This document shows, in pieces, positions 28,949 through 38,417 of a stretch of DNA of 64,000 nucleotides. Position numbers and translations under genes: made by a program. Position 1 is the stretch's first letter. The number at the start of each line of letters is the position of its first letter. Origin of the DNA: Rhodoplanes sp963724735 (GTDB lineage: Bacteria; Pseudomonadota; Alphaproteobacteria; Rhizobiales; Xanthobacteraceae); contig CAVRVX010000009.1 in NCBI GenBank assembly GCA_963724735.1, positions 1 to 64,000 on the forward strand. Direction: 5' to 3'. The notes under the pieces are model-generated. The model was not told the DNA's origin, searched no databases, and worked only from the letters and a program-made list of their open reading frames with translations.

Positions 28949-29170
28949 ATGTCTACGAATACCAACGTTGAGCCATTTTTCGTCAAAGACTGTGCGCTGG
29001 TGACGATAGCAACCGGGAAAAAGGCCCACAAGGCGGATTGCCGCATTATTTCTTCAATTGGCCACCGCCGGGGAAGCTACTGGATAGTCGGCACTCTCGA
29101 CAACGGGCCTCCTGACGGAGCGATCAGCATTCGTCAGGCCGAGGCCAAGCTGGAGCCCGAAGTTGTTTAG
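28949..29170 (+). pseudogene. DUF5752 N-terminus fused to foreign sequence
   Basis: MSTNTNVEPFFVKDCALVTI followed by ATGKKAHK matches the start of DUF5752 proteins, which occur beside trehalose and glycogen genes. A G-run ribosome-binding site lies just upstream. After about residue 25 the sequence no longer fits the family and ends at 29170, so an insertion has replaced the rest. It was probably the last gene of the treZ-GH57-treY unit. Confidence 0.6.
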
Positions 29171-29510
29171 CACGACGATCACAGACGGCTTCGACTTGCT
29201 GACCTATCGCAAGAGCCGGTGCCGTCGCATCAATGAGCGGCGGTTCATCCGGCGTCGCGCCGAGCTCGACGGGCGCTGGGTGGACTATCTTCTCCACGAC
29301 CAGCCCGCTTCCTCAAAGGCAAGCTGCGCTTACGGCAAGTGACGCGCTTGTGCGACGGCGGTCATCAGACGCAGGTGATCACCAGTCGATGGGACCTGCG
29401 CGACATCGAAGTCGCCTACCGCATGTTCGAGCGCTGGCGACAGCCGGTCTCGACTGCCCCGACGGCGCCACCCATTTCGAGGATGCGCCGCAACTCGTCG
29501 CGCGCCTCAG
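29171..29510 (+). pseudogene. Transposase remnant of unassigned IS
   Basis: Two frames join: TDGFDLLTYRKSRCRRINER then ELDGRWVDYLLHDQP, followed after a frameshift near 29310 by KLRLRQVTRLCDGGHQTQVI and RWDLRDIEVAYRMFERWRQ. This is a transposase type I have seen in rhizobial genomes but cannot place in a family. It ends where the left outer inverted-repeat arm begins. Confidence 0.5.
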
Positions 29511-29544
29511 CATGAAGCTGGAGCCGCACGGCGTTGCCCGCGAA

Positions 29545-29872
29545 CGTCCTGCATGACAGGTGCCTTCTCGGGATTGGTCCAGACCCATGGCAGCGTGCCG
29601 TTCGCCAGCCGCAGTATCCGCTCCGCGATGACACGCTCGGCCCGGTGCAGGCCGGCAAGGAAGATTTCAGTCTGTTTCGCGCACGCGGTCAGCGATGACC
29701 GTGCCCTCGACTAGTTCGAGGTTGAGCGCCGTCTTGACCAGAGCCCTCGGAACCTCAAAATCTCCTCGGCCAGCTGCGCCAGCTCTGCGGTCGGCAGGCC
29801 GCAGTGCCCCCTCGTCCATTGCTTCCGCATCGCCGTCTTCTCGACGCCGAGCTTGTGACCAAGGGTCACAGG
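29545..29872 (-). pseudogene. RecD2-like helicase scrap, left arm
   Basis: On the minus strand HKLGVEKTAM, EAMDEGHCGLPTAELAQLAE and LHRAERVIAERILRLANGTL match the helix-hairpin-helix region of RecD2/TraA-type helicases. Stops and frameshifts occur throughout and the Walker motifs are absent. The same scrap, with 39 extra bases, lies at 52152-52505 in the other arm. Confidence 0.6.
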
Positions 29873-29874
29873 GG

Positions 29875-30657
29875 TCACGGGTTTGAAGCGGGCGCGTCTA
29901 AGACGAGGAAGCGAACTCCACGCTGCCAGACGCGACTGTCGTCGAGCTTGATGAGGCTGCAGTTCCACAGACCGCCGAGCCAGTATATGCGCATAACGAA
30001 GACGGACCCGTCATTCCCCTCAACTGGAGCAAGGTTGATCCCCGTACCAGCACATAGGCCGGCTTCCTCCGTGCCTCCCTCCTTCCGGACGACCCTCTCC
30101 TGTTGCACAACCATTTGCTCGAGCTGCGAGAGCGAGGGCACATGCCCGCACTCCTTGAGAAGTCGCCCTACGTCGTCGAGCGGAACATCTTCCCCGACAT
30201 TGATGGACGTGCGGAACATTTGAGCGCACGTCATCCCCTCCTTGGGGCCATAGACCGTAATGCTGGCCGCGGCGGTCTCCGGTTGCATTTCGGGCAGAGT
30301 CCGATCGATCTCGGGATCGCGGGGCCAGTAGATCTCGCCGACCAAGCATTCGCTCGTCTTCCTGGCCGGAGCCGCAGCGACCGCCACGGACTTCTTGACG
30401 ACGAAGAGGGCCGGACTCCCCGCAACAGGCTCGAACCCCTCGGAGAAAGCCCTCGCGACGGGCCGGAGGCCAGAGCGTTTCGGCTTCTCCACAGGGGGCG
30501 CGGACTTCTCGCGGAGAGCTTTGGCGACGCGCTGGTGGACGACCCTAGCTTCATTGCCGCTCAATCTATCGACGATGTCGAGAACAAGGCGGTGATACGC
30601 GGCGGGGACTTTAACGAGAGCCCAAACGATGGGGCCGATTAGGTCCTTCTTTGGCAT
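29875..30657 (-). CDS. Unrecognised 260-residue protein, left-arm copy
   Basis: Start chosen at MPKKDLIGPIVWALVKVPAA after GGGAGGATATACC; an upstream in-frame extension to 31050 has no ribosome-binding site and is not open in the other arm. The N-terminal ~60 residues are helical and basic. A middle linker is Ala/Pro/Lys-rich, and the C-terminal part ends in an aromatic beta-rich stretch (SVFVMRIYWLGGLWNCSLIK, SRVWQRGVRFLVLDA). No signal peptide or catalytic motif. It differs from the right-arm copy at only about three residues, so both frames have stayed open. Function unknown. Confidence 0.6.
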   Translation of the reverse strand: MPKKDLIGPIVWALVKVPAAYHRLVLDIVDRLSGNEARVVHQRVAKALREKSAPPVEKPKRSGLRPVARAFSEGFEPVAGSPALFVVKKSVAVAAAPARKTSECLVGEIYWPRDPEIDRTLPEMQPETAAASITVYGPKEGMTCAQMFRTSINVGEDVPLDDVGRLLKECGHVPSLSQLEQMVVQQERVVRKEGGTEEAGLCAGTGINLAPVEGNDGSVFVMRIYWLGGLWNCSLIKLDDSRVWQRGVRFLVLDAPASNP

Positions 30658-31065
30658 GGTATATCCTCCCGCTTGCTGATGCTGGCCGTTCGCGTCGGGA
30701 TGGTGGCAGCGTCTCCCCGCGCCGTACAAAGGTGCACCGAGCAGCCGTCCGGCCTTGCGATCTAATCGAGCGAATTGCTCTGCTCTGCTCCGCACCACGC
30801 CGACCCACGGCGCAGGCCAGAAGCTCCAGCGTGTGATCAAGGGCTGTCGACGGCACTTGTTCCTCTGCGGCGATTCTCGCGTCCCTTCGCGATCTCTTAG
30901 ATCGCGCAAGCCACACTCGTATAGCGCAGCACCTGCAATTTCTTCCTGACTGTGACCTATCAGAGCGCGCCGAATATACTTGATAGCGTCTGCCTCATGC
31001 ACACTGCCTTTTTCAAGGATGAGCAGGGCTTCGAGCACAGACGGTGCCAATCCTTGTTTAATTAA
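30658..31065. other. Leader of the left-arm unknown gene
   Basis: About 400 bases shared with 50973-51372. One frame (VLEALLILEKGSVHEADAIK, YIRRALIGHSQEEIAGAALY) looks protein-like, but it is interrupted by a stop in the right arm. It may be a decayed upstream gene or an untranslated regulatory leader. Confidence 0.35.
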
Positions 31066-31092
31066 CGTAACTGCCCAGGTTGTCTTGATGGG

Positions 31093-31390
31093 TCAGGAGA
31101 GGCGTAGGGATATAGCCAGGTTCGAAGGGTCGCGGGTGAGGGTGTCGATGATGTTCCAGCCCTGTTTCTTGGCGGTCGAGAAAAAGGAGCGGATGAGCGC
31201 GAAGTCCATCGCGCCTTCCGGCGAGCGAAAGCCGCCGGAGATTTTTTGCCGAAGCTTCATCGTGCGCCCGTCGCGTTCGGCCTGATTGTTGGTGAAGGGA
31301 ACCGTCGGATCGTGAAGGAAGCGCAAGGTGTCCTGTTTGCGCGTTGCGAGACGCAAGAGGAGATTATGTCCGGTTCGCCGCGCACTTGGC
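31093..31390 (-). pseudogene. IS66-family transposase, C-terminal fragment
   Basis: GHNLLLRLATRKQDTLRFLH, PTVPFTNNQAERDGRTMKLR and KISGGFRSPEGAMDFALIRS match the end of the IS66 TnpC core, including the catalytic Glu in NQAERD. The rest is missing. The adjoining 31390-31640 contains a protein-like frame on the plus strand (DEYMRWALRRFPQLTPAEID) that I cannot assign. Confidence 0.8.
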
Positions 31391-31681
31391 GACGGTGCTA
31401 CCGGCCGCCAACGAAAGCTTCGACGAGTACATGCGCTGGGCGCTCCGGCGCTTCCCGCAACTGACTCCGGCTGAAATCGACCAAGCAATCGAGCTTTCCG
31501 CCGAAAAAGGCCGCCGCCAGGCGCAAAGAGCTGTCCGACGAGGCAGACCAGCGGTGCGTTGTGAGCGTTGAAGGTATCACACCTCGATTGCGAAAATGGC
31601 GCTGGTGGCCCAAGTAATGCCCGTTTAGCCATCAGTGCGCAGTTGGAAAGTTAAATTTTGGCTCAATTCGGGGGAAGGTTC

Positions 31682-31862
31682 ATGGCCGTCGATTTTCCGA
31701 AGTTTTTTGCAACAGCGGCCGAACTGTATAATCTTTGGCCTTCGCTGTTCAATTGGGGGTTAGCAACCCTTGGCGGTCTGTTTTCGGCGGTAATTTGGCT
31801 CGTATGGTTCATACGTGGCCTCAAGGCCAAGATTGACTTGGCAAACCTGTGTACTGCGGCCC
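31682..31862 (+). pseudogene. N-terminus of a small membrane protein
   Basis: MAVDFPKFFATAAELYNLWP leads into one transmembrane segment (LATLGGLFSAVIWLVWFIRG). The coding sequence is cut near 31850 by the IS3 right-end fragment. Family not recognised. Confidence 0.4.
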
Positions 31863-32012
31863 GGTTTTGAGACACCCGGCTGAGCTCATGTTGCCAGCCG
31901 TCGACCTCGGTGGCCGAGTATGGCTGGATGGCAGGTCCTGTAAAGGCGGTCCTGCGGCCCCCGCCTTCGGCGGCTGACGGCCTTGACAGGACCGGCCACC
32001 CAACCATCGTTT
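31849..32012 (+). mobile_element. IS3-family end fragment (~160 bp)
   Basis: Same orientation and nearly identical to 44239-44402, the orfB-distal end of the complete IS3, including 19 bases beyond TGAGACACC. No coding sequence remains. It fuses to the truncated IS5/IS1182-type transposase. Confidence 0.8.
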
Positions 32013-32753
32013 GCCACCAATAATTCGACTCTTGCCATTCGCAGCCGCCTCCTCCCGCGCCGCCAGCTTGGCGCGATGCTCAGCCGCCTCCCGCTCGAAG
32101 CGTTCCTTGGCGCGCGCTTCGATCTTGGCGCGCGCCTGCGCAAGCTTGGCCAGACGATCCTCACGGCGCGCCAATTCCTCCGGGATCGACATGCCATCGA
32201 CCACCTCGGCCTGATCCGCGGCTTCCGCCCGCGCCAGCAGTTCGGCCACTTCCGCCTTCAATTGAGCCTCGATCTTCGTGGCATGCTCATAGGACAGCGC
32301 GCTGTGCCGGCTGGCATTGGCGTGGATTTTTGTGCCGTCCAGCGCCACCGTGGCGAGCTTAAGCAGCCCCATCTCGCGCGCCACTTCCAGCACCCGCACG
32401 AACAGCGCTTCGATGTCCTTGAGAAAGCGTCGCCGAAACGTCGCGATGGTGTCATGGTCAGGATGCTCGTTCACGGCGATGAACCGGAACGCCACCGAAT
32501 CATAGGTCGCCCGCTCCAGCTTGCGGCTCGAAAACACCCCGGTCGCATAGCCGTAAACCAACAGCCCCAACAATAAGACCGGATGATAGCCAGCCGAGCC
32601 GGCGCCCCGATAGCTCTTCACCATCGCCGACAGGTCCAACCCGTCGATCACCTCGACAACAAACCGCGCCAGGTGCTGTTCGGGAAGCCATTCATCGAGC
32701 GAGGGCGGAAGCAGAAATCCCGTCTCGCGATCAAACTCGCGGAAATTGCTCAT
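31998..32753 (-). pseudogene. IS1182/IS5-type transposase, C-terminus missing
   Basis: Start at MSNFREFDRETGFLLPPSLD. N-terminal DUF772 region (PVLLLGLLVYGYATGVFSSR), then VALDGTKIHANASRHSALSY with the first catalytic Asp, then a long charged coiled-coil insertion. The frame leaves the family at GKSRIIGGK where the IS3 end begins, so the second Asp and the Glu are missing. Confidence 0.82.
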
Positions 32754-32829
32754 CGATGGCATCCAGGCGGCGAATCAATTGCGCCAGAATACCCCGCGTC
32801 GCGTATAATCCGCTAAGTCCGACAGGCTG

Positions 32830-33222
32830 CTAGCGTGTGCGCCGCGGCGGGTCGCGCGACAGGCCTTTGTCGCCGAGTTCGTCAAGATATTCTTCCCAGT
32901 AGTGGTCGAGATTGCGCCCGAAATCGTGGAAATATTCCCACGAGAATATGCCGCTGCCATGCAGATCGTCGAAGACGAGGCGTACGGCGTAGTTGCCGAC
33001 CGGATGGACCTCGATAATGGCGACGTCGCGTTTGCCTGCCACGGTCTTTCGTTCGGCCGGCGAATGGCCTTGGACCTCGGCGCTCGGGCTGCGGACCCGT
33101 AAAAGCTCGGCGGGGAGCTCGAACGACTTGCCGGTGTCGAAACTCACCAACAGCTCACGGCCCCCCTTGCGCAAGCGGAGTTCGGTCGGCCAGGGCCTCT
33201 GCTCAGTCGACTGTACGCTCAT
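32830..33222 (-). CDS. DUF971 domain protein
   Basis: 130 residues starting MSVQSTEQRPWPTELRLRKG. The domain includes GRELLVSFDTGKSFELPAEL, LRVRSPSAEVQGH and a C-terminal SWEYFHDFGRN, typical of DUF971, the N-terminal domain of gamma-butyrobetaine hydroxylase-like proteins that also occurs alone. In Bradyrhizobium-like genomes it commonly sits divergently next to moaA, as here. Stand-alone DUF971 proteins have been linked to Fe-S protein maturation; that role is plausible beside the Fe-S enzyme MoaA but is an inference. Intact. Confidence 0.8.
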   Translation of the reverse strand: MSVQSTEQRPWPTELRLRKGGRELLVSFDTGKSFELPAELLRVRSPSAEVQGHSPAERKTVAGKRDVAIIEVHPVGNYAVRLVFDDLHGSGIFSWEYFHDFGRNLDHYWEEYLDELGDKGLSRDPPRRTR

Positions 33223-33393
33223 GATCCTCGCCCGCGCGATCGGTGGCGCGCCCTCACGCCGCACCAGGCCGGCCTAAACGGCCTCCCGATCGCAAAGTTT
33301 CACCATTATATTGTCCCGCAAGGGCAAGAGCCCTGCGACCATTCGTCGGTCGTCCGGCCGTGGCGCGCTCACAAGAAACGCCCAGGGAGGAAC

Positions 33394-34422
33394 ATGGATT
33401 TCGACGGTCTCGCCTCGAGGCAGGCGGCCCCGGTGGTCGACCCGTTCGGGCGCGCCATTACTTATGTCCGCGTCTCGGTGACCGACCGGTGTGATTTCCG
33501 CTGCGTCTATTGCATGTCGGAGCACATGACGTTTTTGCCCAAGGCCGAGGTGCTCACGCTGGAGGAACTCGATCGGCTGGGCACCGCCTTCGTCGTCAAG
33601 GGCGTGCGGAAGCTCCGGCTGACCGGCGGCGAGCCCCTAGTGCGGCGCGGGATCATGACGCTGTTCGCGTCGCTGTCGCGCCACCTCGCAAGCGGCGTGC
33701 TCGACGAGCTGACCGTCACCACCAATGGCTCCCAGCTCGAGAAATACGCCGCCGAGCTCGCCGCCTGCGGCGTCCGCCGCATCAACGTCTCGCTCGACAC
33801 GCTCGATCCGGACAAGTTTCGCGCGATCACCCGGTGGGGCGAGCTCGGGCAGGTGCTGCGGGGGATCGCCGCCGCGCAGCGCGCGGGGCTTGCGATCAAG
33901 ATCAACGCGGTCGCCCTCAAGGGCGTGAACGAGCGCGAGCTGCCGCAGCTTCTCGCCTGGGCGCATGGCCAGGGCATGGACCTCACTTTGATCGAGGTGA
34001 TGCCGCTCGGCGAAATCGGCGAGATGCGTCTTGACCAGTATCTGCCGCTTTCGCTGGTGCGCGCCCGCCTCGCCGAGCGTTTTACCCTGGAGGAGACCGA
34101 CTACCGCACCGGCGGGCCGGCGCGCTATGTGCGGGTGGCCGAGACCGGCGGACGGCTCGGCTTCATCACGCCGCTAACCCACAATTTCTGCGAATCCTGC
34201 AACCGGGTGCGCGTGACTTGCACGGGGACGCTGTTCATGTGCCTCGGCCAGGAGGACGCGGCCGATTTGCGCGGCCCGTTGCGCGCCTCGGAAGCCAACG
34301 ACCTGCTGTATGCGGCGATCGACGAAGCGATCGCGCGCAAGCCGAAGGGGCACGATTTCGTCATCGACCGACGCCGCAAGCGTCCGGCGCTCGCCCGCCA
34401 CATGAGCGTCACCGGCGGCTGA
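33394..34422 (+). CDS. moaA: GTP 3',8-cyclase, molybdenum cofactor synthesis
   Basis: 342-residue radical SAM enzyme that catalyses the first step of molybdopterin synthesis, GTP to 3',8-cyclo-H2GTP. The N-terminal radical SAM cluster uses Cys33, Cys37 and Cys40 (CDFRCVYC). SAM-binding LTGGEPLVRRG follows. The C-terminal cluster uses Cys266, Cys269 and Cys283, with the CxxC-x13-C spacing of MoaA. The protein ends in the functionally important GG. Ribosome-binding site AGGGAGGAAC precedes the ATG. It is full length in a region where most genes are broken, which suggests selection. No moaC or other moa gene is in the window, and I see no molybdenum-cofactor riboswitch upstream. Confidence 0.96.
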   Translation: MDFDGLASRQAAPVVDPFGRAITYVRVSVTDRCDFRCVYCMSEHMTFLPKAEVLTLEELDRLGTAFVVKGVRKLRLTGGEPLVRRGIMTLFASLSRHLASGVLDELTVTTNGSQLEKYAAELAACGVRRINVSLDTLDPDKFRAITRWGELGQVLRGIAAAQRAGLAIKINAVALKGVNERELPQLLAWAHGQGMDLTLIEVMPLGEIGEMRLDQYLPLSLVRARLAERFTLEETDYRTGGPARYVRVAETGGRLGFITPLTHNFCESCNRVRVTCTGTLFMCLGQEDAADLRGPLRASEANDLLYAAIDEAIARKPKGHDFVIDRRRKRPALARHMSVTGG

Positions 34423-34569
34423 GCCGGCCGGCCGCTTCGCCGCCGCACGGCCGTTCATGCGCCAACTTTCCGTTGCGCGCGAGCGGCGGCGCGGCTTATC
34501 TTACCGCATCATCGACAAACCCGCGGTCTGCTGGGCAAAGCGAATAGCGGGCGATGCTCTAAGGATACC

Positions 34570-34722
34570 CCGAGCAATAACTGCTACGATTTTGACGGCT
34601 GGCGCGGCCTGATCGTGTAGTTCCATTCAGGATGGAACTGATCGCCGGTGATGTCGAGGCGTTTCATCTCGGCTTTGCTGATCTTGATGCCCTTCTTATA
34701 GCTGCGCGTGTCGAGTGCGCTT
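34570..34722 (-). pseudogene. ISAzo13-family transposase, C-terminal fragment
   Basis: Minus-strand SALDTRSYKKGIKISKAEMK and RLDITGDQFHPEWNYTIRPR match the tail of ISAzo13 transposases. It is the reverse complement of the corresponding end at 56635-56770. The rest is absent. Confidence 0.75.
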
Positions 34723-34724
34723 CT

Positions 34725-35600
34725 GGGAGACTAAAACCACAAACCACAAAATGTGTGGTAGACGAGGCTTTCGTTTACATCATGCGGGTGTTTTAGTGTA
34801 CTCTGCCTTGTTACCTTATCCATGGGCTTTTGCACTACTTTATTAGACTAACGGGTTTTCCCTAGTACGGCTGGAAGGCTGGCTTTCCAAGCGGGGCCTT
34901 TCCGGACACGCCCCAGCGCGGGTGCAGTGCACAGCCGCGCAAGCATGGAGAGCAGCGTCACCTCGTCCGACTCGCCCTCACAGCCGCCTGCCTTTGGGCA
35001 GGATGACCAGCAACCTGACAGGCCGTAGCAGCAGCGAACCAGCGTAGCCCCGAAATCCGTGCCCCGCGCGAAACGGATTGCGGGATCATCGGGAGTGCCG
35101 AGCCCTTTGGTCCATGGCGAAGACCAATGTCGACGTCGGTGTTCTGGACTGAAACGACGATCGAACTCCCCGGGGTCAGAGAGGACGGCATGTCAGGACG
35201 GAATGAGCAGCGAAAGCCCGGAACCACTCGTGGGTCGCCTAGGCGCTCCCGCACAGCGAAGGCATCGCGTATAAGCCGCCATGCGGTGAAATCGCGGTGT
35301 GCCCACGAGCGGGACGGATGGGGCCGACTAAGTGATGACGGGCCGGGACACTATAACCCGGACCTGAGCGAGGGCCCCTGGGGCGGAGGAGTAATGATCC
35401 TCCAGGGCGGTGCGCAATCGAGTTTGAGGCCCGACACAGTGCGGGACAACCGTTGTGACTACGAGGCGCACGAAGGGCGGATGCAAACTGGACGTCGGAC
35501 GGCGCATGCCGGGAGCAGGCTTAAGCCGCCGATCATCGGGAAGGCACCGCTTGGAAAGAAAGCCTTCCAGCCGTACTGGGGAAAACCCGCCGTACCCATC
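34725..35600 (+). ncRNA. Possible group II intron 5' leader
   Basis: Almost 900 bases without a convincing gene but rich in short GC hairpins (GGAAGGCTGGCTTTCC, CCTGGGGCGGAGGAGTAATGATCCTCCAGG). The end resembles sequences I know upstream of intron-encoded reverse transcriptases (TACTGGGGAAAACCC). If correct this is domain I-IV DNA whose protein part was removed by the IS4 insertion at 35622. No conserved catalytic element can be verified by eye. Confidence 0.33.
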
Positions 35601-35621
35601 AGACAATATTTTAATACTAAA

Positions 35622-36928
35622 GTCACTGCTGTCCGGCAATTAACTGAAGAAATTCAATTGGTTGGAATTGACTGAATTTAGATTTTGTAGAGCGATATCG
35701 TTAAGCAGTTGATCCAACGGTGTTTTCTCGAAAAGCGTGAGGCTGAGAATTTGTAGGATTGTGTAGAGCGACGCTGCGACGCCGAGACGTTTTTTGACGA
35801 TGGCAACGAGCACGTACACACTGATGGCGATCCAGATTTGCGTTTTCACCGCGTTCTCGTTCGTGCCGAAAAACGCCTTGATGCGCAGATGCTGCTTGAT
35901 CCATTTGAAGAACAACTCCACCTGCCAACGGCATTTGTAGAGCTGGGCGATGGTCAAAGCCGGAAGCTCGAAATTGTTGGTGAAGAACCCGAGGCGTTTG
36001 TCGTTCTCTTCGTCATAAAAAACGACGTAGCGCAGATATTGCGGATGGTCGTTGGCTGACGTGACGCCTGTGAGCCGAACGGTCTGATCGCAGCGCAAGC
36101 CTGTTGTTTTTTCGACGGATCGTGAATACACGCGCTGGAAAGCCGTGTTGCTTTTGGGGCGGATGACGAAGAAAGCACCCGCCTGCGTCAGGCGATACAG
36201 GCGCGCAAAATCAAGGAAACCGCGATCCATGATCGAGAAGCTGCGGGTTCCGGCGTCATGAGGTCGAGTACGTTCACCTCATGCATTTTGCCGTCGGAAA
36301 CGTGGATAAACGAGGGAATGTTACCGCGCAGATCAATCTGCGTGTGCATCTTCACGGCAGCTTTGGCCTTGCGAAAATGTGCCCACGGAAACACTTTGAG
36401 CGATAGGTCAATCGTTGTCGTGTCTAAAGCGTACACGGTGTTGTCCAGATCAACGGAGGATCCGCGTAGAGCCGCCGCGCTTGCGCGATCAAGCTGTTCG
36501 CGAAATCGCGATAAATGCGCCAATCGCGTTTCTCGTTCGCATCGCCCAGATTGCTGCGAGCGACGTGTCCGCGAATGCCGAGATGATAAAGCTTGGCTTC
36601 ATGCGCACGTAAATAGACTTCGATATCGCGCAAGCTTTCGCGAAACGTTAATTGCGCAAACGCCATGCTCAAATATTGATCGAGATGCGAAAAGGTTTTG
36701 GTCGGATAATTCGAAGGGTAACGCGCAACGCAACGCCGGAACGTATGGAGTGGGAGAAAGTCCATAAGCTGGGCGAAAACCAGTTTGCCGATCGGCATGA
36801 GAAAACTCCGGGGTCGAAAAACCCCAGTTTCTCAAAATCACTTCGGAATCGGTGACACCCCCCAAAATCCGTTTTCTTAGTCCTTATCAGCGCGTTACAC
36901 TATGCCCCCGGCAGAATTGCCGGACAGC
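35622..36928 (-). pseudogene. IS4-family element with frameshifted transposase
   Basis: Ends share ACTGCTGTCCGGCAATT (35627-35643) and its complement near 36911-36927. Three frames are needed for a complete transposase: MPIGKLVFAQLMDFLPLHTF to EKRDWRIYRDFANSLIAQAR; then NTVYALDTTTIDLSLKVFPW with the first Asp; then MDRGFLDFARLYRLTQAGAF with the second Asp and YKCRWQVELFFKWIKQHLRI with the Glu. Breaks lie near 36450 and 36225. All motifs are present, so decay is recent or the indels are sequencing errors. Confidence 0.85.
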
Positions 36929-37048
36929 AGTGTACTAAAGTCTAAATTTATGACTGGGCGCCATCGAGCCCTTCGAAGAAATGCACAGAGCACAGAATCA
37001 GTGCAACGCCCGGAATTGCATCAACTTGGGGAATTTCACCCTGAGGCG

Positions 37049-37206
37049 TGATGTTAGGACTATAGTCTCTGGCGGGGACCTACCACAACGGGCGTCGCGG
37101 AGGTATCCAAATCAAGAACCTTGGACGATATGGAATGTCGGGAGCCATACTGGTTTCCAATCTGAGGCGGCCATGTTAGGACTATAGTCTCTGGCGGGGA
37201 CCTACC
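37049..37206. repeat. 34-bp direct repeat pair
   Basis: ATGTTAGGACTATAGTCTCT followed by GGCGGGGACCTACC occurs at 37049-37084 and again at 37170-37206, about 121 bases apart. No gene lies between. It may be a recombination or attachment-type repeat, or the footprint of a small excised element. Confidence 0.75.
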
Positions 37207-37396
37207 TAGTTTCCCCACTAATTTAGTGGTTAGTGGTCCTGCAGCGCACCGCGCCGACGAGGCGCTGCATGCGTCCGGAAGTGGCACTCTTCGCCAATTC
37301 GCTGCGCTGCAACGGCGCGTCCGCAGCTGAGGGCAGACCGTCCGTGGCGGACAATCTATTGCTCTCAGCCGATGTTAATGCGGCGGCCGACGGCCT

Positions 37397-37572
37397 ATGA
37401 CAAACGAATTACCGATCACAGCTGACCAGACCCAGATGACGCCACCGCCTACGGAACCAAGCAAACAGTTGACCAGCGCAGGGACGCCAATTTCGAAGAC
37501 CCTCAAATTCTCCAAAAAGCGGCTCGCCCTTGCCTTCGCCATCGCAGGCATCTCCGATGCCATCGGCGCTTC
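37397..37572 (+). pseudogene. N-terminus of an inner-membrane protein
   Basis: MTNELPITADQTQMTPPPTE is followed by a basic segment and the start of a membrane helix (KKRLALAFAIAGISDAIGA), a pattern I know from an uncharacterised membrane family. It is cut exactly at the outer edge of the inner inverted repeat (37573). Confidence 0.45.
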
Positions 37573-37830
37573 GGTTAATTGGAACGCTACGGCGCGACTG
37601 CCTGGATCACGTCCTCATCTTCGGTGCACGGCATCTGCGCGGGTTCTAGCCACGTATTCCCCGCTATTACAATGAGACGCGAACGCATGTCTCCTTGGAC
37701 AAGGATGCTCCGCTCGGTCGAGCGATCCAGCGGCATGGAGCCATCATCACTGTGCCGATCTTGTCAGGACTGCATCATCGCCGGCTACATCTTGCCCCCA
37801 GCGTCGCTGACCGGAACTGTTTGATAGCGT
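37573..37830 (+). pseudogene. rve-type IS transposase C-terminus (left arm)
   Basis: LIGTLRRDCLDHVLIFGARH, then an in-frame stop, then YYNETRTHVSLDKDAPLGRA and ILSGLHHRR match an integrase-core transposase C-terminus. The mirror copy at 43040-43330 extends a little further upstream (SPWQNPYAERLIG, with the catalytic Glu). Confidence 0.7.
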
Positions 37831-37935
37831 TTCCAGCAGTTTCGAGGCCGAGATTATCGTATACCCCGCCGTCGGAGAGGATTACTTTCGTGGTGAACGG
37901 TGCGCGCTGCAGGTCCATCCCAGACTTCGGCGTGA
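37825..37935 (-). pseudogene. Patatin-like phospholipase scrap (left arm)
   Basis: The reverse strand encodes TKVILSDGGVYDNLGLE, the Asp-containing DGG motif of patatin-like phospholipases. Only ~35 residues remain. A mirror copy lies at 42940-43040. Confidence 0.5.
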
Positions 37936-37989
37936 ACGATGATGGGCGGTGGTCGCCGACAAATGGGCGCCTTTGCGGAGCGCCTCAGC

Positions 37990-38210
37990 TCCGGCAATTC
38001 GCCCCGTGGATGCAGCTGCTGCCGCAGCCGCGCGGGTAGCTCCAGCGCTTCATCCATGATCCGCTTGATGGCACGGGTGCAACGGCCGCAGCGGGCGCTG
38101 CAGCCGAGGCGAATAGTATACTTGACTGATCGAGCGCGGCCGGTGTCCACGGCGCTGACGGCGGTACGTACTTGCTGATCGCTGAGCACGTTGCAGGAGC
38201 AGATGATCAT
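37990..38210 (-). pseudogene. bfd: Bfd-like [2Fe-2S] ferredoxin, degraded (left arm)
   Basis: Begins MIICSCNVLSDQQVRTAVSA with the first CxC pair and retains LGCSARCGRCTRAIKRIMDE with the second CxxC. Indels relative to the right-arm copy distort the middle (SVKYTIRLG) and the tail, so this copy is probably not functional. See the better copy at 42650-42877. Confidence 0.7.
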
Positions 38211-38254
38211 GGTCGCTGTCGCTCGAGGTGCGCAAGGTCGAGAGCGGGCTCACG

Positions 38255-38413
38255 CTAACCGAAACGATGCCGCCGTCGGACGCGGAAGCCTCCTCCGCCG
38301 AATACTCTATGAAAACCGCCTCCGCCGCCGCCCCGGGCGACCGCTTGGTGGTTGGGCATTATCAGGATTCCGGCAAGCAGCGCGACAGCACCAATCGTCC
38401 AAGTTTTCATCAT
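38255..38413 (-). CDS. Gly-rich exported peptide (left arm)
   Basis: 52 residues: signal peptide MMKTWTIGAVALLAGILIMP, then ARGGGGGGFHRVFGGGGFRV and a basic RRRHRFG tail. It is identical to the right-arm copy. It could be a small cell-envelope or antimicrobial-like cationic peptide; no family is recognised. Confidence 0.5.
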   Translation of the reverse strand: MMKTWTIGAVALLAGILIMPNHQAVARGGGGGGFHRVFGGGGFRVRRRHRFG

Positions 38414-38417
38414 CTCA

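Larger units (their letters stand above)
29511..31065. repeat. Outer inverted repeat, left arm (~1.55 kb)
   Basis: This segment is the near-identical reverse complement of 50973-52558. The inner boundary is TTAATTAA in both arms (31058-31065 and 50973-50980). The left arm lacks a ~39-bp piece present in the right arm near 52210, and a few substitutions separate them. Each arm carries the 260-residue unknown gene, a RecD2-like scrap and a ~400-bp leader. Confidence 0.9.

Noticed and set aside
30658..31050. N-terminal extension making the left-arm unknown protein 391 residues
   Set aside because: The same frame is interrupted in the right arm, and an internal ATG has a strong ribosome-binding site in both arms.
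33223..33393. Molybdenum-cofactor riboswitch upstream of moaA
   Set aside because: The ~170-bp divergent region shows no paired-stem layout or conserved core that I recognise; only a ribosome-binding site is clear.
34711..34722. GTGCG at 34715 as the 5' splice boundary of a group II intron
   Set aside because: The same bases lie inside the ISAzo13 coding sequence mirrored at 56635-56650, so they belong to the transposon and not to an intron start.
37049..37206. CRISPR array
   Set aside because: Only two repeat units 121 bases apart, no further spacing regularity and no cas genes anywhere in the window.
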